The position numbers and the translations under genes were made by a program. 35,185 nucleotides of DNA from SB15 sp964639245. GTDB taxonomy: Bacteria > Chloroflexota > Anaerolineae > Aggregatilineales > J027. Positions 1 through 7,882 of the stretch are shown in pieces (the stretch's first letter is position 1; every line of letters starts with the position of its first letter). The stretch covers positions 1-35,185 of the forward strand of contig CAZXCU010000031.1 of NCBI GenBank assembly GCA_964639245.1. The letters are read 5' to 3'. The notes under the pieces are model-generated. The model was not told the origin of the DNA. It saw nothing but the letters and a program-made list of their open reading frames with translations, and did not search any database.

Positions 1-980
1 CTGCCCGTGGGGTCGTTTTGGAAGCCAGCAAAAATACGGCGCGTGGGCCCGTGGCAACCCTCTTGGTGCAAAACGGCACGCTCAGTGTTGGCGATACGGT
101 GATTGTGGGAACGGCGCATGGGCGTATCAAAGGCATGTTTGATGAAAACGGCAACAAAGTGCAGCAAGCGCTGCCTTCCAAACCCGTGTCGGTGATGGGT
201 TTAAGCGATACCCCTGCCGCTGGTCAAGAATTTGAAGTCGTTAAGGATGTCAAAGAAGCCCGGCGGATTACCCAAGAACGCGAATTGTTGCAGGTCGAAA
301 CGACCCAGCGCAGCCGCCAAACCCAGACGCTGGAATCGTTGTTTGCCCAGTTCCAGGCAGGCGAAACCACCGAACTGCGCCTGATTATCAAAGCCGATGT
401 GAACGGGTCATTAGAACCGATTATCAACTCCATTAACAATATTAAGGTGGAGGACAAAGGACTCAAAGTTGCCATCATCCATTCCGGTATTGGCGATGTC
501 ACAGTAGATGACATCAACCTTGCCCAATCTAGCGGCGCGATTGTGATTGGCTTTAACGTTGAGCCAGACAATCCGGCGCGGCGAGCTGCCGAAAGTCATC
601 ATGTGGATATTCGCACCTATAACATCATCTATAAACTTTTGGAAGATGTCGAACTGGCGCTTAACGGGCTGCTCGAACCGGAATATGAGGATAAGGTCAT
701 TGGCACTGCCGAAGTCCGTAAAGTCTTCAAAATTCCAAAAGTCGGTCATATCGCCGGGAGTTATGTCCTCAACGGCACGATTCGCCGCAATGCCAAAGCC
801 CGTGTGCGGCGTGGCAGTGTCATCATCTCCGAAGCACAGGGTGTAACCAGCCTCAAACGGGTGGAAGAAGATGTTCGTGAAGTGCGGGCCGGTTTTGAAT
901 GTGGGATTGGCTTGGGCAACTTCCACGATTTCAAAGAAGGCGACCAGATTGAATTCCTCGTCCGCGAACGGGTGAATTAA
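1..980 (+). CDS. infB: Translation initiation factor IF-2, C-terminal part (5' end outside window)
   Basis: IF-2 is the GTPase that places initiator tRNA on the 30S subunit and promotes subunit joining. The frame is open to the left edge, with the first full codon at base 3, so the gene is truncated by the window and not by a mutation. The visible part starts in the beta-barrel domain II (RGPVATLLVQNGTL). It continues through the linker helix, domain III (IIKADVNGSLEPI) and the fMet-tRNA-binding domain IV (YNIIYKLLEDV, then GTAEVRKVF), and ends at TAA. The G domain and N-terminal region lie upstream of the window. A strong intrinsic terminator follows 10 bases after the stop. Identification is very secure. 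Confidence 0.97.
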   Translation, partial: ARGVVLEASKNTARGPVATLLVQNGTLSVGDTVIVGTAHGRIKGMFDENGNKVQQALPSKPVSVMGLSDTPAAGQEFEVVKDVKEARRITQERELLQVETTQRSRQTQTLESLFAQFQAGETTELRLIIKADVNGSLEPIINSINNIKVEDKGLKVAIIHSGIGDVTVDDINLAQSSGAIVIGFNVEPDNPARRAAESHHVDIRTYNIIYKLLEDVELALNGLLEPEYEDKVIGTAEVRKVFKIPKVGHIAGSYVLNGTIRRNAKARVRRGSVIISEAQGVTSLKRVEEDVREVRAGFECGIGLGNFHDFKEGDQIEFLVRERVN

Positions 981-990
981 CAACCATTGC

Positions 991-1020
991 AAAGGGGGCA
1001 AAAATGCCCCTTTTTGTTTT
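991..1020 (+). terminator. Rho-independent terminator of infB
   Basis: GGGGC (995-999) and GCCCC (1006-1010) form a stem around a 6-base AT-rich loop. The stem extends outward through A/T pairs and is followed by TTTTTGTTTT. It lies directly after the infB stop codon. Confidence 0.92.
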
Positions 1021-1070
1021 ATTTCCCGAAGTCTTCACAAAATTTTAAGGAATTTTTCACGCTGCCTTCT

Positions 1071-1099
1071 TTGATAATTGACCATTTTTGGCTTACAAT
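1071..1099 (+). promoter_or_regulatory. Sigma70-type promoter of the histidine kinase
   Basis: TTGATA (1071-1076) and TACAAT (1094-1099) are separated by exactly 17 bases, each one mismatch from consensus. The site is 40 bases upstream of the kinase start codon and just after the infB terminator, so the kinase is probably its own transcription unit. Confidence 0.65.
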
Positions 1100-1138
1100 G
1101 ACGTTCAGTAAGTACAGATTGAAGGCACACCCCCTCTT

Positions 1139-2674
1139 ATGACCCTCACGTTTGACATGGTGCTTAACCATTTACCCGACGGTATTGTGGTGTTGGATAA
1201 TCGTGGGCAAATTGTCTCGTGGAATGAAATGCTCACCCGCTACCTGAATATTCATCCGGGGCAAGCTGTCGGTAAAATTTTTTCTCGTGCCTTCCCCCAT
1301 CTGGATAACCTGACTGAACTGGAAATTGACCGGCGCATTTTGGAAATTTACCGAACGCCGATGGTTGATATGTCTCTTCAGATACAAGGGGAAGTCATTA
1401 TTTTCCGCGATGTAACTCACCAGAAACACACCCTCCACGCCCAGCAAGCACAAGCCGATACGCTTAAAAGCCATGTGAAAGAACTTAAGCTAGTTCAAAT
1501 GTTCTCCAAAGAACTGAGCGCCGGACTTAACATTGATTACCAATATGAACTGGTGATTGATACCTCCATGCGAATCAGCCATGCCGACAGCGGTTTCATC
1601 GCTTTAGCCAACAACAATCAGTTTTCTGTGGCTTATTTTTACGGGCTATATCCGTCTTTGAGTATTGATGACATCCTTCCGCCCAGTTCGCCTATTCTGC
1701 AAAAGGTCATTCAAAATCCGCAGCCCCAGATTTTTTATGCGGATGAAATTCGGGATGAGACCTTCCCCACCCCGGATGATTGGTATAGCAAAATGGTCAT
1801 TCCATTGGTGATTCGCAAACAGTTTGTGGGAGTCATTAGCCTCGATAAAACCCAAGAAAAACCGTTTACCCCCGAAGCGGTGCAGTTGCTTTCAATTATG
1901 GCAGAACGGATTGCCGCCGCATTGGAAAATGCCCGCCTGTATCAACGGGTGCAGGAACAGCTTGGCAAAGTCAGCCAGCTAGAGCAACTCAAATCGGACA
2001 TGATTCGGATAGCCGCCCACGATTTAAAAAATCCGTTGGCAGTCTCAACGGGCTTTCTGGAACTGCTCGAAAAACGGGCAAGCACCCTCAACGAAATGCA
2101 CAAAAGTTACATTCACAGCGCCATGAATTCTATGCGCCAGATGCAGCAGATGATTCAAGACATTCTTTCGCTCGAACGGATTGAACGCATGGCGCAGGAA
2201 GAAACCATGATTCCGCTTGATTTGCAGGGGTTGGTCGAAGAAGCCTACGGGGATTACCTACCGCGTGCAACCGAAAAAAGCCAGACTCTTTCACTTGCAT
2301 TCGATGCAGACCAAAATTATGAAATTGTGGGCGACCCCATCCAACTGCGTGAAGCCATCACCAACCTCCTCAGCAATGCCATCAAATATACCCCCCACGA
2401 CGGCGCAATCCTGATCAGTCTCACCCGTCAGGACGAGGCGATTTGTTTAGAAGTGTCCGACAATGGTTATGGCATCCCCGAAGATTTACAATCCCGCTTG
2501 TTCCAACCTTTTTACCGGGCCAAAACCAGAGAAACCGAAACTGTTCAGGGAACCGGCTTGGGGCTACACCTGGTTAAAAATATCATTGAACGGCACGGTG
2601 GCACGATGATTTTTTACAGCGTGTACGGGTCGGGCAGCACCTTTGGCTTTCATATCCCGCCGTTAAAAGCGTAA
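1139..2674 (+). CDS. Soluble sensor histidine kinase (PAS-GAF-HisKA-HATPase)
   Basis: This predicted two-component sensor kinase autophosphorylates on His and passes the phosphate to a response regulator. Domains in order are PAS (about 1-95, opening LPDGIVVLDNRGQIVSWNE), a coiled linker, GAF (about 115-265), HisKA with the H-box AAHDLKNP (phospho-acceptor His294), and HATPase_c. The ATPase shows an N-box around Asn409-Asn413 (NLLSNAIKY), G1 DNGYGIP (441-447) and G2 GTGLGL (471-476). All catalytic motifs are intact. No transmembrane segment or signal peptide is seen, so it should sense a cytoplasmic ligand or redox/gas signal through PAS and GAF. There is no response regulator next to it. It converges on the dehydrogenase operon. 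Confidence 0.93.
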   Translation: MTLTFDMVLNHLPDGIVVLDNRGQIVSWNEMLTRYLNIHPGQAVGKIFSRAFPHLDNLTELEIDRRILEIYRTPMVDMSLQIQGEVIIFRDVTHQKHTLHAQQAQADTLKSHVKELKLVQMFSKELSAGLNIDYQYELVIDTSMRISHADSGFIALANNNQFSVAYFYGLYPSLSIDDILPPSSPILQKVIQNPQPQIFYADEIRDETFPTPDDWYSKMVIPLVIRKQFVGVISLDKTQEKPFTPEAVQLLSIMAERIAAALENARLYQRVQEQLGKVSQLEQLKSDMIRIAAHDLKNPLAVSTGFLELLEKRASTLNEMHKSYIHSAMNSMRQMQQMIQDILSLERIERMAQEETMIPLDLQGLVEEAYGDYLPRATEKSQTLSLAFDADQNYEIVGDPIQLREAITNLLSNAIKYTPHDGAILISLTRQDEAICLEVSDNGYGIPEDLQSRLFQPFYRAKTRETETVQGTGLGLHLVKNIIERHGGTMIFYSVYGSGSTFGFHIPPLKA

Positions 2675-2717
2675 GGAACGATTTCTAAGCTCTCCCGTTG
2701 CGCCTGCAATGGAGATT

Positions 2718-2745
2718 AAAAAGGGCGGTCATCGTCCCCGCCCCT
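2718..2745 (-). terminator. Terminator of the leftward catabolic operon
   Basis: On the minus strand a GGGCGG/CCGCCC-type stem (arms 2738-2743 and 2723-2728) is followed by a run of five T (complement of 2718-2722). It sits just downstream of the E1-beta stop. On the plus strand no T-run follows, so it serves the minus strand best. Confidence 0.75.
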
Positions 2746-2763
2746 GCAAAATCTGTAAGATTT

Positions 2764-3741
2764 CTATTTGCCGAATAACGCAACCGTCGTTTTTACGATA
2801 CGCTCCACATTCGGGATGACCGCATCTTCAAGCGGCGGGCTATAGGCAATCAGCGTATGCCCCATATTGACCCGTTTGACAGGCGCTTCCAACCAGTAAA
2901 TTCCTTCGTCGGCGGCTAGGGACGCAATATCGCCCCCCCAACCGGCGGCGTGGGGCGATTCTTCAACCACCACCAGTCGATTTGTTTTGGCAATGGAGGT
3001 GAGGAGGGTGTCTTTATCTAGGGGATTCATGCAGCGCAGGTCAATGACTTCGGCCTCAATACCCTGTTGGGCAAGCTGTTCCGCCGCTTCTAATGACCGA
3101 TGTGTCATCAACTGGGTCGCAACGAGGGTGACATCGCTGCCTTCGCGCACGATTTTGGCTTTTCCCAGTGGCATAGGCGCGAGGGTGTCCGAGACTTCCC
3201 CCGCAAGGTTATATAAGCCTTTGTGTTCCAGCACAAAAACCGGGTTATCTTCCCGAATTGCGCCGCGCAGCAAGCCATAGGCATCTTCCGGGGTGGACGG
3301 CACGACAATTTTAATGCCGGGAAAATTCATCAACCACGATTCGGCACATTGCGAATGCTGCGTGCCAAACCCTGCGCCGCCTCCCTGTGCGGCGCGAATC
3401 GTCAGGGGAACTGTGAACTGACCGCCACTCATATAGCGATATTTGGCAATCTGATTGACAATTTGATCCATTGCCACCGGAATAAAATCGGCAAACATGA
3501 GTTCCGCTACCGGACGCAACCCGGTAATGGCTGCCCCCAGTGCTGTGCCTAAGATGGCCTGTTCGGAAATGGGGGTATCCCGCACCCGTGCTGCGCCAAA
3601 TTCTTCAAACAAGCCGGGGGTCACTTTAAAAACCCCGCCTGCCTCCGCGACATCTTCCCCGAAAAAAATCACATTCGGGTCGCTCCGCAATTCATCGGCT
3701 AAGGCTTTACAGATGGCTTCTCGATACGTCATTTTGGGCAT
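2764..3741 (-). CDS. 2-oxoacid (pyruvate/acetoin-type) dehydrogenase E1 component, beta subunit
   Basis: This is the beta subunit of the thiamine-diphosphate-dependent alpha2beta2 E1, which decarboxylates a 2-oxoacid and hands the acyl group to lipoyl-E2. The 325 residues match the usual length. They begin MTYREAICKALADELRSDPN and include FGEDVAEAGGVFKVTPGLFEEFG (interrupted here only for description), TPISEQAILGTALGAA, and the C-terminal transketolase region with VVVEESPHAAGWGGDIAS. The start ATG lies 6 bases after the E1-alpha stop, and it is the last gene before the terminator, so it is translated with E1-alpha. Sequence alone does not separate pyruvate from branched-chain or acetoin specificity. 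The family call is secure, the substrate is not. Confidence 0.93.
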   Translation of the reverse strand: MPKMTYREAICKALADELRSDPNVIFFGEDVAEAGGVFKVTPGLFEEFGAARVRDTPISEQAILGTALGAAITGLRPVAELMFADFIPVAMDQIVNQIAKYRYMSGGQFTVPLTIRAAQGGGAGFGTQHSQCAESWLMNFPGIKIVVPSTPEDAYGLLRGAIREDNPVFVLEHKGLYNLAGEVSDTLAPMPLGKAKIVREGSDVTLVATQLMTHRSLEAAEQLAQQGIEAEVIDLRCMNPLDKDTLLTSIAKTNRLVVVEESPHAAGWGGDIASLAADEGIYWLEAPVKRVNMGHTLIAYSPPLEDAVIPNVERIVKTTVALFGK

Positions 3742-3747
3742 ACGGGT

Positions 3748-4731
3748 TTAACCTTCGTAATAAACATCTTCATAAAGCGATTCAATGGCGGGGTAGGGTT
3801 CAGCTTTGGCCCATTCCACCGCGTCATGTACGGCCCGCTCCATCGCCTGTTGCAATTCCTCAAATTCAACTTCATCCAACTGGCCGTCCGCAATCATGCG
3901 CGTTTTGAGAATTTTGATGGGGTCACGTTCCAACCAGCGCTCCAGTTCGCCTTCTGGACGATACGCGGCGGGGTCGGTACGCGAATGGCCTTTATAGCGA
4001 TAGGTTTTTAATTCAATCAGGCTTGGCCCCTCCCCTGCACGGGCGCGGTCTGCGGCTTCTTTGCATCCCCAGAAAACCGCCTCCGCATCTTGTCCATCTA
4101 AAATCACGCCGGGGATGTTATAGGCAGCAGCGCGGGTGGCAATATCTTTCACCGGAGTGGTGGTGTGCTGGGGGCTATATTCGCCATACAGGTTGTTTTC
4201 ACACACAAACAGCACCGGCAGTTTCCAGATAGCCGCCATGTTGAGCGATTCATGAAATGTGCCAATATTAGAAGCGCCATCGCCAAAAAAGGTCACGGCG
4301 ATATTGTTTGTTCCCTTGACCTGCGCGGTGAGGGCTGCCCCAAGCGCGATGGGCAATTGTGCGCCCACGATGGCATTTGCCCCTAACAACCCAATCGAGG
4401 CATCGGTCATGTGCATACTGCCGCCTTTGCCACGACAGGCACCGCTGGCCTTGCCCATCATTTCTCCCATCATCGCTTTGAGGGTCATGCCCAATGCCAG
4501 CGCGTGATGATGCCCGCGATAGGTATAGGTGACACTATCGCCCGGTTGAAGCAGCGTACTGATGCCCACCGCACAGGCTTCTTGCCCGATGGCGAGGTGG
4601 GTGGTGCCACGTACCAGATTTTGCAGAAAAAGTTCTTGAATCCGTTCTTCGGCAAGGCGGATTTCCAGCATTTTTTGGAGCATCTTTTGTCGATGTTCCA
4701 CCGAAAGGCTCTGTAATTTTTTGCGTGCCAT
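3748..4731 (-). CDS. 2-oxoacid (pyruvate/acetoin-type) dehydrogenase E1 component, alpha subunit
   Basis: This is the thiamine-diphosphate-binding alpha subunit of E1. The 327 residues contain YRGHHHALALG and the GKGGSMHM segment that lines the cofactor site. They also contain the TPP motif GDGASNIGTFHESLN ending in CENN, and the regulatory-loop region YRYKGHSRTDPAAYR. The ATG at 4731 is chosen over a TTG one codon earlier. The gene starts 6 bases after the E2 stop. The order E2, E1-alpha, E1-beta differs from the common alpha-beta-E2 order but is a normal complex otherwise. No E3 gene is present nearby, so a shared dihydrolipoamide dehydrogenase must be supplied from elsewhere. Confidence 0.93.
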   Translation of the reverse strand: MARKKLQSLSVEHRQKMLQKMLEIRLAEERIQELFLQNLVRGTTHLAIGQEACAVGISTLLQPGDSVTYTYRGHHHALALGMTLKAMMGEMMGKASGACRGKGGSMHMTDASIGLLGANAIVGAQLPIALGAALTAQVKGTNNIAVTFFGDGASNIGTFHESLNMAAIWKLPVLFVCENNLYGEYSPQHTTTPVKDIATRAAAYNIPGVILDGQDAEAVFWGCKEAADRARAGEGPSLIELKTYRYKGHSRTDPAAYRPEGELERWLERDPIKILKTRMIADGQLDEVEFEELQQAMERAVHDAVEWAKAEPYPAIESLYEDVYYEG

Positions 4732-4737
4732 CAAAAC

Positions 4738-5979
4738 TTACCTTTGCGTAAAATAATCCAGTTCCGTTTGGAAGGCTGCCATAAAGCGGGCAAGGTGCAT
4801 TCCGTCCACTGCGCGATGATCACCACTCAGGGTTAAGTGAACGGTGTGACGGACAAACAGCCCACCCTCCACCACCACCGGACGTTGTTTGACCGTTCCC
4901 ACCGCCAGAATAGCGACCTGTGGCGGATTGATGACGGCGGTAAAATGGTCAACTTGCGGAATCACCCCCAGATTGCTTATCGTGAATGTTCCGCCCTGCA
5001 TATCTTCCGGTTTGAGGCGATTTTCCCGCGTGCGTTGTACCAGGTTGCGGCTTTCTGCTGCCAACCCCACCAGCGAATATTTTTCGGCATGGGCAATGAC
5101 CGGGGTAATCAGGCCATCTTCCCGCGCTACCGCCACCGCCAGATGAATCGCTGCATGATGGTAGAGTTTTTTATCTTCAAAGGTGGCGTTGAGTTCAGGC
5201 ACACGTTGCAGCGCTTGCACCGTCAAATATTGCACAAGGTCATTCAAACGCGGCTGTGGGACGGGCATTTTTTTGAGTGTTCCCAGCGCGGCTTCAAGGT
5301 CAAATTCGCCCGTGACGTAAAAATGCGGGGCTTTGCGTTTGCTTTTGCCCAGACGCTTGCCAATCATCCGCCGCAAACGGCTCAGGGCAATTTCCTGAAC
5401 GCCTTCTTTTTCAACCATGCGGGCAACTTCGGGTTCTGATGCTGTGGACGGGAGATATTTTTGCACATCGGCAAGGGTGATTTCGCCATTTTTTCCACTG
5501 GGGGGAATCGTGGCTAAGGCGAGGCCAGATTCGCGGGCTAGTTTGCGGACTTTGGGCAGCGCACGCAGCACAGTTTTGCCATTCGACGGCTTGAGGAAGG
5601 TTTCGACATCCTCCCGCATAATCCGTCCACCGCGTCCGCTTCCGCTAATTTGGCTCACATCGACCTGATTTTCGGCAGCCATGCGACGGGCAACAGGGGA
5701 AATTTCCACCGGAGGAGTCACCGGGCGGGGCGGTGCATCTTGGGGTTGCCCCACCCGTGCAATCACCGTCCCGACGTTAACTTCTTCGCCGGCTGGGTGG
5801 AGGTGTTCGAGCAGAATCCCCGCCGCCACACTTTCTAATTCCACATTGGCTTTGTCGGATTCAATGATGGCGAGAACCTCGCCTTTTTGGACGGAATCGC
5901 CCGGTTGTTTGAGCCATTCGACGAGGCGGCCTGCTTGGGCATCAAACCCCAGATTGGGCATTACAATATCGGTTGCCAT
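4738..5979 (-). CDS. Dihydrolipoamide acyltransferase E2 with two E3-binding-type domains
   Basis: E2 is the core of the 2-oxoacid dehydrogenase complex; it carries the acyl group on a lipoyl-lysine and passes it to CoA. One N-terminal lipoyl domain (about 1-77) has the modified lysine at Lys43 in ESDKANVE. Two peripheral-subunit-binding-like segments follow, at about 93-129 (SPVARRMAAEN, then GRGGRIMREDVE) and 138-176 (PKVRKLARESG, then GEITLADVQKYL). The acyltransferase domain (about 195-413) keeps the active-site DHRAVDG motif near the C terminus. A second binding domain is unusual, because most E2 proteins have one. It starts 3 bases after the mutarotase-like gene, which ties the complex to the sugar-type island. 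Confidence 0.93.
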   Translation of the reverse strand: MATDIVMPNLGFDAQAGRLVEWLKQPGDSVQKGEVLAIIESDKANVELESVAAGILLEHLHPAGEEVNVGTVIARVGQPQDAPPRPVTPPVEISPVARRMAAENQVDVSQISGSGRGGRIMREDVETFLKPSNGKTVLRALPKVRKLARESGLALATIPPSGKNGEITLADVQKYLPSTASEPEVARMVEKEGVQEIALSRLRRMIGKRLGKSKRKAPHFYVTGEFDLEAALGTLKKMPVPQPRLNDLVQYLTVQALQRVPELNATFEDKKLYHHAAIHLAVAVAREDGLITPVIAHAEKYSLVGLAAESRNLVQRTRENRLKPEDMQGGTFTISNLGVIPQVDHFTAVINPPQVAILAVGTVKQRPVVVEGGLFVRHTVHLTLSGDHRAVDGMHLARFMAAFQTELDYFTQR

Positions 5980-5982
5980 GGT

Positions 5983-6315
5983 TTAATCCTGATGAAATAC
6001 TTCTTCCATGTTAGCCCACCACTCGCCTTTGGCACGGGTTTCTAGCGGCACTTGCATCGCTTCGGTGATGTCCCACCATTCGCGCATTCGGGGTGCATTG
6101 GCAAGACGCTGCATCCGCGCTTCAAATTCCTCTTCCGGGCCGGTATATTCAAAATAAGCAAACAGTTGGTTGTCTTTCAAAAAAATACTGTAGCGGGTAA
6201 TGCCTGCTTCCCGAATGGCATCCGCAATTTCATCCCAGATTTTGACATGAATCTGTTTGTATGCTTCAATCGTTTCAGGACGTACCCCAATCACTTGCCC
6301 AAATCGCTTGACCAT
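5983..6315 (-). CDS. L-rhamnose mutarotase (RhaM/DUF718) family protein
   Basis: This family interconverts the anomers of L-rhamnose and related 6-deoxy or L-sugars so that the next enzyme receives the right form. The 110 residues are the normal length and fold pattern (dimeric alpha/beta barrel). They show YKQIHVKIWDEI with the candidate catalytic His23, AGITRYSIFL, LFAYFEY, the paired Trp in MREWWDI, and the C-terminal MEEVFH typical of the family. The gene starts 1 base after the tautomerase stop and ends 3 bases before E2. It is the best single pointer that the imported compound is a sugar. The exact sugar cannot be read from the sequence. Confidence 0.88.
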   Translation of the reverse strand: MVKRFGQVIGVRPETIEAYKQIHVKIWDEIADAIREAGITRYSIFLKDNQLFAYFEYTGPEEEFEARMQRLANAPRMREWWDITEAMQVPLETRAKGEWWANMEEVFHQD

Positions 6316-6316
6316 C

Positions 6317-6541
6317 TCAGGTATCCTTTTTATGGTTATTTTTCTCCGTCACCAAGCTGGGTGGAGTCAACATTTTGCCTCCCCGCGCTGCATCGCCCGC
6401 TTCGATATTCTGGAAGATGATGAGGATGTCTTTTTGTTCTGCCCCCGCTTCTTCCACCAAGGCCCGCGTAATCCGTTCGACCACCCGTTCTTTTTGTTCG
6501 TGCGTGCGGCCCGGCGACCAATAGACAATGACCGTTGGCAT
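6317..6541 (-). CDS. 4-oxalocrotonate tautomerase-like small protein
   Basis: Members of this superfamily use an N-terminal proline, exposed after removal of Met, as a general base to tautomerise enols and 2-oxoacids. The 74-residue protein begins MPTVIVYWSPGR, so Pro2 would become the catalytic Pro1. It shows the usual beta-alpha-beta pattern with a helix rich in Lys/Glu (HEQKERVVERITRALVEE) and a second strand (DILIIFQNI). The C-terminal tail beyond about residue 58 is polar and unlike the core. It lies between the VOC and mutarotase genes with gaps of 5 and 1 bases. A role in handling an enol intermediate is an inference. Confidence 0.82.
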   Translation of the reverse strand: MPTVIVYWSPGRTHEQKERVVERITRALVEEAGAEQKDILIIFQNIEAGDAARGGKMLTPPSLVTEKNNHKKDT

Positions 6542-6546
6542 AGGGG

Positions 6547-7008
6547 TTATCTCGGTGGAGCTTGGATAATTTCGAGCGTGATATCATCCGGGTCAAGGAA
6601 ATAGCAGGTAAAACCGCCCTTGTTAATGCCTGCCGTAATCGCGTTCGGTTCGGATTTAAACCGCACCCCCAAGGCTTTCATCCGTTCATATTCCTGCCAC
6701 GCATCCTCGACCTGAAAGGCGAGATGGGCGCTGCCGGGACGACAGGTGGCGGTGTCGGTGGGTTCACAGCGGGGATGCACATATTCGACCAGTTCAAGCA
6801 AATGGCCTGACCGCGCACCGGGCATCGCCTCAACGGTCAGTTGCGCCACTTTGAGATGGGCGTTTTCGTAAGCCACCAATTTGGCGGTGTATTCGTTGGC
6901 CTGTTCCTGCCGATGGACGAGTTTCATGCCCAATACATCGGTATAAAACGCAACGGAACGTTCAAGGTCTGCGACGGTAAAACTAAAATGCCAGTAACTT
7001 ATGAGCAT
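6547..7008 (-). CDS. VOC superfamily (glyoxalase/epimerase-type) metalloprotein
   Basis: This vicinal-oxygen-chelate protein binds a divalent metal and acts on adjacent oxygens of a substrate; relatives include glyoxalase I, methylmalonyl-CoA epimerase and extradiol dioxygenases. The 153 residues contain two beta-alpha-beta-beta-beta modules. Candidate metal ligands are His7 (SYWHFSFTV), a Glu in HLLELVEY, the His in SAHLAFQV, and the Glu in ITLEIIQ near the end. It starts 4 bases after the permease stop and is followed 5 bases later by the tautomerase. Its length suits a single-unit glyoxalase or epimerase rather than a two-domain dioxygenase. The reaction is unassigned. Confidence 0.85.
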   Translation of the reverse strand: MLISYWHFSFTVADLERSVAFYTDVLGMKLVHRQEQANEYTAKLVAYENAHLKVAQLTVEAMPGARSGHLLELVEYVHPRCEPTDTATCRPGSAHLAFQVEDAWQEYERMKALGVRFKSEPNAITAGINKGGFTCYFLDPDDITLEIIQAPPR

Positions 7009-7012
7009 GGGG

Positions 7013-7882
7013 TTATCCTTTTACTGCGCCAAAGGTCAAGCCGCGCATCATACTGCGCTGCGTTAAGAAAACAAACACAATCGCCGGAATCATCATCAAC
7101 ACCGACATCGCGCACATGCCGCGCCAATCTACGGTGAACTGACTGGTGAAATCGTACAACCCAACCGGAAAGGTTTTGGCGGCGGGGGTTTTGGTCATCA
7201 AACTTGCCAGCTGATATTCATTCCACGAAGCCAAAAATGCAAAAATACCGGCGGCGGACATGCCCGGCAGCGCAAGCGGCAAATCAATCCGCCAGAAGGC
7301 TGACCAGTATCCGCAACCATCAATATACGCGGCTTCGTCCAACTCTTTGGGAATCTGGCGGAAAAATCCGTCCATGAGCCAGACCGTGAAGGGGGTATTG
7401 ACCGCCACATAGACAAACGCCAGCCCATGTACCGTGTCCACCAGATTGTAATTTCGCATCAATAAGAACAGCGGAATCCCCAGCGCGATGCCCGGCACAC
7501 TCCGCGAGAGCATGATGAACAGAAACATCAACGTATGAAAGCGGAACTCAAACCGCGAAAAAGCATAGCCCGCCAGCGTGCCAAGAATCAAGGAAAAAGT
7601 GGTACTCAGCAGCGCTACGCGGATGGAATTCCACATATACTCTCGCACTGGCACCCCGGTGGCAATGTCCGGGTTTAGACCAAAAAGTTGTTCAAATGAA
7701 TCGAGTGTAATTTTTTCGGGTATCCAGACAGGGGGGGAGACATTGACTTCATTGGCGGGGCGGAAGGAAGTAAAAATAATCCAGACCGCAGGCAACGCCC
7801 CCAATGTCAAAATGGTAAACGCAAAAATGTTATAAAAAAACTGCCGGACTTTACGATGAGGCCGAACCGCATTGGTTAGCAT
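7013..7882 (-). CDS. ABC transporter permease, MalG/carbohydrate type
   Basis: This is an inner-membrane permease subunit of a CUT1-type ABC importer. The 289 residues have about six hydrophobic segments, starting FFYNIFAFTILTLGALPAVW. The cytoplasmic EAA loop is EAAYIDGCGYWSAFWRIDLP, which contacts the ATPase. The start codon overlaps the stop of the partner permease by one base (TAATG), showing translational coupling. No ATP-binding subunit is encoded in the window, so a shared MsmK/UgpC-like ATPase probably energises it. Specificity depends on the binding proteins upstream. Confidence 0.93.
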   Translation of the reverse strand: MLTNAVRPHRKVRQFFYNIFAFTILTLGALPAVWIIFTSFRPANEVNVSPPVWIPEKITLDSFEQLFGLNPDIATGVPVREYMWNSIRVALLSTTFSLILGTLAGYAFSRFEFRFHTLMFLFIMLSRSVPGIALGIPLFLLMRNYNLVDTVHGLAFVYVAVNTPFTVWLMDGFFRQIPKELDEAAYIDGCGYWSAFWRIDLPLALPGMSAAGIFAFLASWNEYQLASLMTKTPAAKTFPVGLYDFTSQFTVDWRGMCAMSVLMMIPAIVFVFLTQRSMMRGLTFGAVKG

